A stretch of 7,392 nucleotides of DNA from Patescibacteria group bacterium (GCA_018818485.1 JAHIRX010000044.1:1-7392); one strand, 5' to 3'; shown: positions 1 to 4,755, counted from the first letter of the stretch. Translations and numbers: made by a program. The notes: generated from the sequence alone by a model not told the origin.

Positions 1-454
1 ACATTATGGCAATACGTTTTTCCCATAGGTTTTTAGATTTTGCTAGTTTATATAGTATCTTTCTATCTTTATCTAAAAGATAGGGGCCACTAATCTTTGG
101 AGCAGAAAGATCAATAAGATCCCAGTTATTAATAAATTTAGCGTTTTTAATATATAGATCAAAAATTTCTTTCTTCTGATCACTGTTTTCTGAGTTAAAC
201 TTATGAGTGAGAATAAAAAGGGCTGTTAATCTATGCTCATGGATTTTACTTTGGAGAAGTCTTTCAATATCTTTTAGTTCTAAATCCTTAAATCTTGTTG
301 ATACTCTTCTAAGTATGGGTACTTTAATTCCTAAAAATATATCCCCTTCTCCGTATTGACCTTTTCCTGTTTTAAAAAATCTTTGAAGTATTTCTGTTTG
401 ATCTGGCTTCGCTAGTTTCTCAAGCTTATTTTTTATCTCAGTAAGCCTGTGCAT
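1..454 (-). CDS. DNA alkylation repair protein, AlkD family (C-terminus off window)
   Basis: The visible 151 residues match the AlkD (HEAT-like repeat) DNA glycosylase family, which excises alkylated bases such as 3-methyladenine and 7-methylguanine by tracking the DNA backbone instead of flipping the base. Family hallmarks are visible: FFKTGKGQYGEGDIFLGIKV near residues 26-45, then VPILRR; NNWDLIDLSAP at 109-119, whose Trp111 and Asp115 have the spacing of the catalytic Trp/Asp pair; and LWEKRIAI at 143-150 with the conserved Arg. The family is usually about 210-240 aa, so roughly a third is missing beyond position 1. The ATG at 454 is the first in frame and follows a -10 box by 6 nt, with no Shine-Dalgarno. 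The gene diverges from the ydjM-like gene. Family assignment is firm; substrate range is inferred. Confidence 0.9.
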   Translation of the reverse strand, partial: MHRLTEIKNKLEKLAKPDQTEILQRFFKTGKGQYGEGDIFLGIKVPILRRVSTRFKDLELKDIERLLQSKIHEHRLTALFILTHKFNSENSDQKKEIFDLYIKNAKFINNWDLIDLSAPKISGPYLLDKDRKILYKLAKSKNLWEKRIAIM

Positions 455-460
455 AGTAAA

Positions 461-469
461 ATTCTAACA
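461..469 (-). promoter_or_regulatory. Extended -10 promoter of the alkD-like gene (leaderless)
   Basis: On the minus strand the sequence reads TGT-TAGAAT, an extended -10 with one mismatch to TATAAT. Only six bases (TTTACT) separate it from the ATG at 454, so the expected transcription start is the A of the start codon or within a base of it. No convincing -35 box and no SD are visible. Confidence 0.6.
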
Positions 470-479
470 AAAATAGTTG

Positions 480-485
480 TATAAT
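480..485 (+). promoter_or_regulatory. -10 promoter of the ydjM-like gene (leaderless or nearly so)
   Basis: A consensus TATAAT, preceded by TTG, ends 8 nt before the ATG at 494. The expected start of transcription is at or within two bases of the initiation codon. There is no good -35 at 17-bp spacing and no SD. It lies back to back with the opposing alkD -10; the two boxes are 13 nt apart. Confidence 0.6.
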
Positions 486-493
486 TTATCGGT

Positions 494-1087
494 ATGTATT
501 TTACTCATAGTTTAGCTGGTGCAGTAACAACAAAACTAGTACTTGATAAGAATGAAGGCATATTTTCAAAGCTAGAGAAAGATATTTTATGGTTTGTTGG
601 CATTACAGCATCAGTTTTTCCAGATTTTGATTTAATAATCTACTTTTTAAATCCTAATGCCACAAGTCATAGGCAGTGGATCACTCACAGTGTAGTTCTA
701 TATGCTTTTGCCTCGCTCATACTTTTATCGTTTGGGTTTTTCTATAAAAAGAAAGAGAAGTTTGGGAGACAGTTTTATATGAGTATGGCTTTGGTATTTA
801 TCCTTGGAGTAGTCACCCATCTTATTCTTGATTACCTTGTGGGTGGCGTAACCATCTTTTTACCTTTTAATAGATTTGTATATGGCTACCCTATTGAGAC
901 CCATCACGGAGGTAACTGGATAACAGATTACGTATCTTCCTGGTATATGTTTATAGAGGGAGCACTTGCAGCTGGTTTCTTGTTAATTCTTAAGAGTATA
1001 AAAAATACAATTGGAAAATTACTACCTATCTTTTATGTTGGAATCTCAATCTTTGCGGCTAGCTTAATAAGTATGTTTATGGTCTAG
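494..1087 (+). CDS. YdjM/DUF457-family membrane-bound metal-dependent hydrolase
   Basis: This 197-aa protein fits the LexA-regulated YdjM / DUF457 family of inner-membrane putative metal-dependent hydrolases. Visible candidate metal ligands typical of the family are His5 in the N-terminal THSLAG, Asp44 and Asp46 in FPDFD, His59-Arg60 and His65 in HRQWITHS, His109 and Asp113 in THLILDYL, and Asp145 in NWITD. Hydrophobic stretches near 32-52, 66-84, 97-118, 150-166 and 174-196 imply four to five membrane segments, with a lysine-rich cytoplasmic loop (KKKEK) near 85-89. The start at 494 is supported by the conserved MYFTHS-type N-terminus and the adjacent TATAAT. The natural substrate is not established for most members. 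No terminator is evident after it; a possible small gene converges on its 3' end. Confidence 0.85.
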   Translation: MYFTHSLAGAVTTKLVLDKNEGIFSKLEKDILWFVGITASVFPDFDLIIYFLNPNATSHRQWITHSVVLYAFASLILLSFGFFYKKKEKFGRQFYMSMALVFILGVVTHLILDYLVGGVTIFLPFNRFVYGYPIETHHGGNWITDYVSSWYMFIEGALAAGFLLILKSIKNTIGKLLPIFYVGISIFAASLISMFMV

Positions 1088-1193
1088 TACAGAGGTTCTT
1101 TAAAAGTTTGTAGTGAAAATAATCTCCTAATCTTGATTTTTCTTTTTCAGTATGTAATACTTCTTTCAAATGGGTATACAAGAGTTTAAGCAT
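1077..1193 (-). CDS. Possible 38-aa small protein, unknown
   Basis: An ATG-initiated minus-strand frame of 38 codons encodes a basic, helix-prone peptide: MLKLLYTHLKEVLHT, then EKEKSRLGDYFHYKLL, then KNLCTRP and TAA. Its composition (charged, with amphipathic Leu/Lys spacing) looks more like protein than random AT-rich DNA. The stop overlaps the last 11 bases of the convergent ydjM-like gene. A TATAAT lies across the ATG (TATAATG), which is too close to drive that codon as a leaderless start, and no SD is present; this is the main argument against it. I recognise no family. It may instead be an untranslated 3' region of ydjM. Confidence 0.3.
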   Translation of the reverse strand: MLKLLYTHLKEVLHTEKEKSRLGDYFHYKLLKNLCTRP

Positions 1194-1203
1194 TATAGAT
1201 ACT

Positions 1204-1286
1204 GGAAAGCCGCTTAAGGCGGGGTATTTCCTGTTATCTGTTGATTAAACGTTACCAAGGGATACTCCGCACATGCGGAGTTTTTT
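1204..1286 (+). promoter_or_regulatory. Putative transcription attenuator/riboswitch-like leader of the M20 peptidase gene
   Basis: Three competing elements are visible. Hairpin A pairs GGAAA (1204-1208) with TTTCC (1227-1231) around CCGC/GCGG (1210-1213/1219-1222). An alternative stem pairs GCGGGGTAT (1219-1227) with ATACTCCGC (1262-1270), nine pairs including one G-U, and can extend to C1230-G1259. The terminator pairs CTCCGC (1265-1270) with GCGGAG (1275-1280), followed by six T. The alternative stem uses the 3' arm of hairpin A and the 5' arm of the terminator, so it excludes both, which is the logic of an antiterminator. The loop 1232-1258 would hold any sensor; I recognise no known riboswitch class there. 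The structures are inferred from complementarity only. Confidence 0.45.
1264..1286 (+). terminator. Intrinsic terminator upstream of the M20 peptidase gene
   Basis: A six-pair GC-rich stem, CTCCGC/GCGGAG with loop ACAT (A1264-T1281 can add a pair), is followed directly by TTTTTT. It ends only 20 nt before the peptidase ATG, so it either insulates the gene from upstream transcription or attenuates it. Confidence 0.7.
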
Positions 1287-1306
1287 GTATTTATGGGAAA
1301 AAACTT

Positions 1307-2626
1307 ATGAATTTAGATAAATTTAAAGATATTTTAAGTAAGTTTATAGAGATAAAAAGTATCTCAGCTCCTGGATTTAATGCGGAGATTAAAAGGGCTG
1401 CTGATTTTCTGACGGACCTCTTTATAGAATTAGGTCTTGATTCAAAGATTATTGAAGGAGAGACTATGAATCCCTATGTTTTTGCAGAATTTAAGGTATC
1501 AGAGACGGCTGAAACAGTTCTTATATACGGTCACTATGATGTGCAGCCTGCAGATAAAAAAGATGGGTGGGACTCTGATCCCTTTGAAGTAGTAGAAAAA
1601 GATGGAAGGCTTGTAGCTAGAGGCATCGAAGATAATAAAGGACAAGTTTTAGTCCATATATTTACTATTGGTGAATTAATAAAGGAAGGAAAATTAAAAA
1701 AGAATGTAAAGTTTTTCATTGAAGGTAACGAGGAAACAGCTAATGCAGAGATTGTAGATGTAATAAGAGAAAACCAAGAATTACTAAGGTGTAACTATGT
1801 TCTTATCTCAGATGGTGAGATATCAAATGAGAACCCAGCTATTGATGTAAGTTTTAGAGGCGGAGTTAATATGAAAGTTATTCTTGAGACAGCTAAAAAC
1901 GATGTTCACTCAGGACTATTCGGGGGAGCTTTCCCTAACGCTGCTATGGAGTTAAGCACACTTATATCTAAGTTTTATGACACAAATAACAGAATTGCAA
2001 TTGACGGCTTCTATAAAGATGTACAAGAACCTACAAAAGAAGAGCTTGATAATAATGCAAGTATTGAGTTTGATCTAGAAAAGATCAAGAAAGATACGGG
2101 TATAAAAGCATTAAAGATGGAAAAAGATTTAGACTTTTACACACAGACCGGTCTTTTACCTATGCTTACCGTAACGGGATTTAAGTCAGGATTTATTGGT
2201 GAAGGTTTTAACAACATAGTTCCATGCAGAGCTGAATGCAAAATCAATTTTAGATTTTCTGCAGGCCAAAAACCTAAAGAGATGGTCAAATTATTTAAAG
2301 ATTTTGTTCTTAAGAATGTTCCAGATTATGTAGATGTATCTTTTGAAACCGATCCAACATTTGATCCAGTAAAGATTGATATCACAAACTCTGTATTTAA
2401 TGAGGCTAAGGATGTTTTAGAAGAGGCTTATGGAGAAAAGCTCATCTTTAAGTACTGTGGGGCAAGTATTCCTGTGGTATCTGACTTCCTTAAGGTACTG
2501 GATAAACCTGTTTTATCAATAGGGTTTGCTAATGAAGATGCTAATTCCCATGGAGTTGATGAGAATTTTAGAATTGACCTTATTGAAAAAGCTTTAAGGT
2601 TCAGTAGAAAGTTTTTTGGGGAGTAA
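1307..2626 (+). CDS. M20-family metallopeptidase (dipeptidase/carboxypeptidase type)
   Basis: This 439-aa protein has the full M20 two-zinc catalytic set: His76 and Asp78 in YGHYDVQPA, the bridging Asp109 in ARGIEDNKG, the Glu142/Glu143 pair in EGNEETAN, Asp169 in ISDGE, and the C-terminal His415 in NSHGVDE. The lid/dimerisation domain lies near residues 185-320 and begins with the family's HSGLFGG (His201). The sequence pattern is that of cytosolic non-specific dipeptidase/CNDP-like members, so it probably hydrolyses di- or short peptides in the cytoplasm; exact specificity is inferred. The start at 1307 is chosen over an in-frame ATG at 1241 because that extension would translate the terminator hairpin and is not M20-like. 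No strong SD precedes 1307. The stop is followed after 2 nt by a coupled mini-ORF. Confidence 0.92.
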   Translation: MNLDKFKDILSKFIEIKSISAPGFNAEIKRAADFLTDLFIELGLDSKIIEGETMNPYVFAEFKVSETAETVLIYGHYDVQPADKKDGWDSDPFEVVEKDGRLVARGIEDNKGQVLVHIFTIGELIKEGKLKKNVKFFIEGNEETANAEIVDVIRENQELLRCNYVLISDGEISNENPAIDVSFRGGVNMKVILETAKNDVHSGLFGGAFPNAAMELSTLISKFYDTNNRIAIDGFYKDVQEPTKEELDNNASIEFDLEKIKKDTGIKALKMEKDLDFYTQTGLLPMLTVTGFKSGFIGEGFNNIVPCRAECKINFRFSAGQKPKEMVKLFKDFVLKNVPDYVDVSFETDPTFDPVKIDITNSVFNEAKDVLEEAYGEKLIFKYCGASIPVVSDFLKVLDKPVLSIGFANEDANSHGVDENFRIDLIEKALRFSRKFFGE

Positions 2627-2628
2627 AT

Positions 2629-2712
2629 ATGGATATTAAACCTCTCGCAATGCATTTTAGATGGTATTGGAACCTACTTTTGGCGGGAGGTAATTCTTAT
2701 GGAAAAACCTAA
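2629..2712 (+). CDS. 27-aa mini-ORF, candidate Trp-rich leader peptide
   Basis: The ATG lies 2 nt after the peptidase stop and 5 nt after GGGGAG, an SD inside the peptidase's last codons, so translational coupling is likely. The peptide begins MDIKPLAMHF, continues RWYWNLLLAG and ends GNSYGKT. Two Trp codons at positions 12 and 14 in a 27-residue product are unusual. The ORF spans two complementary segments, 2641-2648 and 2683-2690, the second of which can also pair with the downstream terminator arm; that is the layout of an amino-acid leader peptide. It matches no protein family I know. Alternatively it is a chance frame, or a small coupled membrane peptide. Confidence 0.4.
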   Translation: MDIKPLAMHFRWYWNLLLAGGNSYGKT

Positions 2713-2768
2713 GTAAGTCTAGCAATTTTTCGATAGAAGTTACGTCTCGCTAAAAGCGGGACTTTTTT
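2641..2768 (+). promoter_or_regulatory. Putative four-segment attenuator after the M20 gene
   Basis: Segment 1 CCTCTCGC (2641-2648) pairs with segment 2 GCGGGAGG (2683-2690); flanking A2640-T2691 adds a ninth pair. Segment 3 GTCTCGC (2744-2750) pairs with segment 4 GCGGGAC (2756-2762) to form a terminator. Segment 2 can instead pair with segment 3 (GCGGGA with TCTCGC), which would dismantle the terminator. Segment 2 also contains GGGAGGT, an ideal SD placed 7 nt before an ATG at 2699 that opens a five-codon frame (MEKPK, stop at 2714-2716), so the 1:2 stem would also hide an RBS. A ribosome stalled at the Trp codons (2662-2670) would interfere with segment 1 and leave segment 2 free. The mechanism is inferred from complementarity. 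Confidence 0.4.
2744..2768 (+). terminator. Intrinsic terminator downstream of the M20 gene
   Basis: A seven-pair stem GTCTCGC/GCGGGAC (one G-U) with loop TAAAA is followed by six T. It is the first clear terminator after the peptidase and its coupled mini-ORF. Confidence 0.75.
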
Positions 2769-2776
2769 ATTGGAAA

Positions 2777-2974
2777 TGGACGTAATTACCGTCCAGAAAG
2801 GAGAGCACCATGTATCAGGTATACGGGTGTGAAGGTTACCACGGTCGCTGGTAGGGTGTTGCGACCACCTGGGTAGTTACTAAGATGCTTTAGTTAGTAG
2901 CTACTTACCACCATTTACTTGTGATCTCGAAGTAAATGAAGGGAACCAGAAGGAAAGCATCTCTTTCTGGTTCC
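2777..2974 (+). ncRNA. Structured RNA region of five consecutive hairpins (leader or ncRNA, unknown)
   Basis: About 200 nt with no sizeable gene carry five successive inverted repeats: TGGACG/CGTCCA (2777-2782/2790-2795); GGTCGC/GCGACC (2843-2848/2861-2866); TAGTTACTAA/TTAGTAGCTA (2874-2883/2894-2903, one G-U); CATTTACTT/AAGTAAATG (2912-2920/2930-2938); and GGAACCAGAA/TTCTGGTTCC (2942-2951/2965-2974), extendable inward. The last hairpin ends 20 nt before the SD-led 75-aa gene, so this could be its long structured 5' leader, or a free RNA. There is no U-tract after any hairpin and no convincing promoter just upstream. I do not recognise a known RNA family. Confidence 0.45.
2810..2854 (+). CDS. 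14-codon mini-ORF with strong SD, unknown
   Basis: AAAGGAGAG followed by CACC precedes this ATG (GGAG 6 nt away). It opens a 14-residue frame, MYQVYGCEGYHGRW, ending in TAG. The SD block is nearly identical to those before the 75-aa and 53-aa genes, so it was probably shaped for ribosome binding. Its 3' half forms the 5' arm of the GGTCGC/GCGACC hairpin, so translation would melt that stem. The peptide is rich in Tyr and Gly and ends in Trp. It may be a leader peptide, an uncharacterised micropeptide, or a by-product of structural sequence. Confidence 0.3.
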   Translation: MYQVYGCEGYHGRW

Positions 2975-2993
2975 AAGCTAAAAAGGAGAGAAC

Positions 2994-3221
2994 ATGTGTA
3001 TGCATGGAAAGATAACTTTCATGACTGTTTTGAAGGTTAAGGTAAAAGATTCAAAAGGAAAGGTACAAGAAGTTATATGCTCCCCTATCTATACTGATCT
3101 GGAGCATCCATCAGTATCTAAGGAGGAGGAACTATCTAGTATTTTAAGTGCTGTAGGAGGACAAAAAGTTCAAGTACTTAATATAGATAGGGATTTCAGA
3201 CAGTTAGGTGGCTATATATAG
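2994..3221 (+). CDS. 75-aa hypothetical protein
   Basis: The start is set by AAAAAGGAGAG ending 3 nt before the ATG. The protein has a short N-terminal MCMHGK, an apparent beta-strand-rich segment (FMTVLKVKVKDSKGKVQEV, about residues 9-27), a Cys near residue 29, a charged linker (SKEEE), and a C-terminal strand region with VQVLNIDRDF. It has no signal peptide or membrane segment and resembles a small single-domain cytoplasmic protein; I recognise no family. The next SD-led gene starts 14 nt after its stop, so the two are probably co-transcribed, perhaps from the structured leader upstream. An in-frame Met at residue 10 lacks an SD. Confidence 0.65.
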   Translation: MCMHGKITFMTVLKVKVKDSKGKVQEVICSPIYTDLEHPSVSKEEELSSILSAVGGQKVQVLNIDRDFRQLGGYI

Positions 3222-3235
3222 AAAGGAGAATAAAG

Positions 3236-3397
3236 GTGAACAAGATAAAGAGTCAAAGTGAGAGAGAAGAGCTAATACGAGACATTGTAATTGGTGTGAT
3301 AGCTGTAGTCGTCACAATCGCATATATAGTGTTACCAGATGGACACTGTGTAGATTGTGCTTCTTCAGACATTCCATTTCGTATTCACTGGAACTGA
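3236..3397 (+). CDS. 53-aa single-pass membrane miniprotein with CxxC motif
   Basis: The GTG start has GAAAGGAGAA 5' of it (GGAG, 7-nt spacing), the same SD type as its upstream neighbour, from whose stop it is separated by 14 nt. The N-terminal 15 residues are charged (MNKIKSQSEREELIR), residues 17-34 form one hydrophobic span (IVIGVIAVVVTIAYIVLP), and a short tail carries GHCVDC, with Cys38 and Cys41, ending FRIHWN and TGA. Charge distribution predicts the N-terminus in the cytoplasm and the CxxC outside. A CxxC in a short tail could bind metal or exchange disulfides, or pair with a partner; this is inference. No family is recognised. Confidence 0.6.
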   Translation: MNKIKSQSEREELIRDIVIGVIAVVVTIAYIVLPDGHCVDCASSDIPFRIHWN

Positions 3398-3420
3398 AGG
3401 GAAAAGTGTGTTTCTGGTAT

Positions 3421-3459
3421 GTGTTGGGGAGGAAATTATCTCTTTTTCTTCCCCAACAC
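3421..3459 (+). terminator. 15-bp hairpin after the small-gene pair, terminator-like without U-tract
   Basis: GTGTTGGGGAGGAAA (3421-3435) pairs with TTTCTTCCCCAACAC (3445-3459) over 15 pairs, including one G-U, with loop TTATCTCTT. It begins 23 nt after the stop of the 53-aa gene and ends 5 nt before the extended -10 of tRNA-Trp. A run of T follows on neither strand, so it is not a canonical intrinsic terminator. It may protect the mRNA 3' end, be a processing site, or act as a weak terminator. Confidence 0.5.
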
Positions 3460-3464
3460 TAGAA

Positions 3465-3473
3465 TGTTATAAT
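3465..3473 (+). promoter_or_regulatory. Extended -10 promoter of tRNA-Trp
   Basis: TGT-TATAAT is a perfect extended -10. Transcription would start near 3480, about 4 nt before the mature tRNA 5' end at 3484, leaving a minimal 5' trailer for RNase P. No -35 of note is visible; that region is the 3' arm of the preceding hairpin. Confidence 0.7.
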
Positions 3474-3483
3474 TACGCTGTAA

Positions 3484-3559
3484 ACCGGCGTAGCTCAGTT
3501 GGTAGAGCGACGGTCTCCAAAACCGCAGGTCGCAGGTTCGATTCCTGCCGCCGGTGCCA
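3484..3559 (+). tRNA. tRNA-Trp (anticodon CCA), CCA tail encoded
   Basis: It folds as a complete cloverleaf: acceptor ACCGGCG/CGCCGGT, D stem GCTC/GAGC with loop AGTTGGTA, anticodon loop CTCCAAA with anticodon CCA, T stem GCAGG/CCTGC with loop TTCGATT, discriminator G73, and CCA at 3557-3559. The anticodon stem has four pairs plus an A27-C43 mismatch. G73 with anticodon CCA is the bacterial tryptophan identity set. The gene lies 18 nt upstream of the tryptophanyl-tRNA synthetase gene, its cognate charging enzyme. Confidence 0.95.
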
Positions 3560-3565
3560 ATAAGT

Positions 3566-3571
3566 TATACT
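3566..3571 (+). promoter_or_regulatory. -10 promoter of trpS (leaderless)
   Basis: TATACT lies 6 nt (TTAATT) before the ATG at 3578, the same geometry as for two other genes here. Transcription would begin at the start codon. The -35 position falls inside the tRNA T arm and shows no match, so co-transcription with tRNA-Trp is an alternative. Confidence 0.5.
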
Positions 3572-3577
3572 TTAATT

Positions 3578-4603
3578 ATGAAAAGAATATTAACAGGAAT
3601 ACGCACTTCGGGTCCCCTTCACCTCGGTCACTATATAGGGGCTTTAAAGACATGGGTTGACTTACAACATAAAGATTATGAATGTTTTTTCTTGCTGGCA
3701 GATATTCAGGCATTAACTACTCATGCTGATAACCCCAAATTAATTCAAGAATCAGTAAAAGATACTGTTTTAGATTTTTTAGCAGCTGGACTTGACCCTA
3801 CAAAAGATAACGTTAATTTTGTTCTTCAAAGCGCAATTCCTGAGATTTCTGAGCTCACTACCTACTTTACAATGGTTACCCCATTTGCATGGGTACAAAA
3901 GAATCCAACAATAAAAGAAGAATTAAAACAGCTATCCAAAGGAGCTACTCTTGGATTTATGAATTACCCTGTTAGCCAGGCAGCTGATATATTAATGGTT
4001 TCTCATGATCCCAAAGACTCAGAAGAACCAGTTTTAGTACCAGTCGGAGATGATCAGGTACCCCATATTGAATCGACTAACCATGTTTCAAGGGCTTTTA
4101 ATAATACATATGGGAAAACATTTGGAGAGTGCAAAGCTTTAGTTGGTGATTTTGGAAGGCTAGTAGGACTGGACGGCAACTCAAAGATGAGTAAATCATT
4201 AAATAACTGTATTTATCTAAAAGATGAAAAAGAAGAAGTTAGGAAAAAGATAATGAGTATGTATACAGATCCAAAAAGAATCCATCCAGATGATCCAGGT
4301 ACAGTAGAAGGAAACCCTGTATTTATATATCATGATGCGTTTAATGAAGATAAAAAAGAAGTAGAAGACCTGAAGAAAAGATACAAGGAAGGTACAGTTG
4401 GAGATGTAGAGGTTAAAGAGAAACTCTTCGATGCTATTGAGAAGTTTTTGGAGCCAATTAGAAAAAGAAGAAAAGAATTTGAAGGCAAAGATATCATGAA
4501 GTATGTTGCAGATGGAACAAGGAAAGCACAGGAAATAGCAATTGGAAATGTAGATAGAGCTCGTAAGGCAATGGGTTTAGACTACCCTACTATTAGACAA
4601 TAG
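3578..4603 (+). CDS. trpS: Tryptophanyl-tRNA synthetase
   Basis: TrpRS is a class Ic enzyme that charges tRNA-Trp with tryptophan, using ATP, in the cytoplasm. The 341-aa product has the class I signatures HLGH (residues 15-18, in TSGPLHLGHYIGAL) and KMSKS (203-207, in GNSKMSKSLNN), and the TrpRS-typical VPVGDDQVPHIE (154-165). Length is normal for a bacterial TrpRS. The start at 3578 gives the conserved MKRILTGIRTSG N-terminus; an ATG 24 nt upstream at 3554 lies inside the mature tRNA-Trp and is rejected. A short insertion-like acidic stretch (VSHDPKDSEE, 141-150) precedes the VPVGDDQ motif, where many bacterial enzymes are shorter. The gene directly follows its own substrate tRNA. No SD is visible; a -10 box sits 6 nt before the ATG. 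Confidence 0.96.
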   Translation: MKRILTGIRTSGPLHLGHYIGALKTWVDLQHKDYECFFLLADIQALTTHADNPKLIQESVKDTVLDFLAAGLDPTKDNVNFVLQSAIPEISELTTYFTMVTPFAWVQKNPTIKEELKQLSKGATLGFMNYPVSQAADILMVSHDPKDSEEPVLVPVGDDQVPHIESTNHVSRAFNNTYGKTFGECKALVGDFGRLVGLDGNSKMSKSLNNCIYLKDEKEEVRKKIMSMYTDPKRIHPDDPGTVEGNPVFIYHDAFNEDKKEVEDLKKRYKEGTVGDVEVKEKLFDAIEKFLEPIRKRRKEFEGKDIMKYVADGTRKAQEIAIGNVDRARKAMGLDYPTIRQ

Positions 4604-4653
4604 TTATTTTTATCTGACTAGAATTCTTTCAAAAAGATCTTCGGGAAAAGTAC

Positions 4654-4682
4654 TTGACAAAATATGTAATTTTTAATATATT
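4654..4682 (+). promoter_or_regulatory. Strong sigma70-type promoter of a candidate small RNA
   Basis: A perfect TTGACA (4654-4659), 17-bp spacer and TATATT (4677-4682, one mismatch) point to transcription starting near 4688-4690, where a hairpin begins. It is the best -35/-10 pair in the window, yet no ORF follows on this strand; a terminator lies about 70 nt downstream. Confidence 0.7.
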
Positions 4683-4688
4683 AACAAA

Positions 4689-4755
4689 GCTAATAAGAGC
4701 TTGCTCTTGTTAGCACTAAGAAACCCAGTGCTTGCACCGGGTTTCTTTGTTTTTA
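4689..4755 (+). ncRNA. Candidate small RNA of about 67 nt, two hairpins
   Basis: The predicted transcript opens with hairpin 1, GCTAATAAGAGC/GCTCTTGTTAGC (4689-4700/4703-4714, one G-U), runs through a 3-nt linker and ends in the terminator hairpin. Almost every base is paired, and there is no start codon with an SD. The 5' arm has an alternative partner: AAAGCTAATAA (4686-4696) is perfectly complementary to TTATTAGCTTT (4753-4763) beyond the terminator, which would enclose the whole unit. The stretch lies between the convergent trpS and the secreted-protein gene. If it is not an independent RNA, it is a double terminator for trpS with a fortuitous promoter. No known sRNA family is recognised. 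Confidence 0.45.
4718..4755 (+). terminator. Intrinsic terminator (candidate sRNA and/or trpS)
   Basis: The stem AAGAAACCC-A-GTGC / GCAC-C-GGGTTTCTT (4718-4731/4734-4747) is 13 pairs with one A/C mismatch and a tight two-base loop, followed by TGTTTTT. It is the strongest terminator on the plus strand here and could also end trpS transcripts. Confidence 0.85.

Noticed and set aside
1241..1306. N-terminal extension of the M20 peptidase to an ATG at 1241
   Set aside because: It would translate the terminator hairpin and U-tract and adds nothing M20-like. The start at 1307 gives the normal family N-terminus.
1088..1306. Match to a known riboswitch or SRP/6S RNA
   Set aside because: I looked for c-di-GMP, THF, preQ1, fluoride, glycine and SRP core motifs and saw none. 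Only generic competing stems are supported.
1534..1719. Minus-strand ORF inside the M20 gene
   Set aside because: It is antisense to the catalytic region of a firmly identified gene and shows no start signal or protein-like motif.
2428..2655. Minus-strand ORF over the 3' end of the M20 gene
   Set aside because: It is a shadow of the conserved C-terminal coding sequence and has no SD or promoter of its own.
2776..2832. 18-codon frame starting MDVITVQKGE
   Set aside because: It has no SD and overlaps the SD and start of the better supported 14-codon ORF in another frame. Its ATG sits in the arm of a hairpin.
3357..3563. 68-codon plus-strand ORF
   Set aside because: Its C-terminal half is translated tRNA-Trp (the familiar SSVGRA...GRRFDSC artefact), and the rest spans the end of the 53-aa gene, a hairpin and the tRNA promoter. 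No SD or leaderless -10 supports the start.
3554..3577. Upstream ATG extending TrpRS by eight residues
   Set aside because: The codon lies inside the mature tRNA-Trp; the conserved TrpRS N-terminus begins at 3578, next to its own -10 box.
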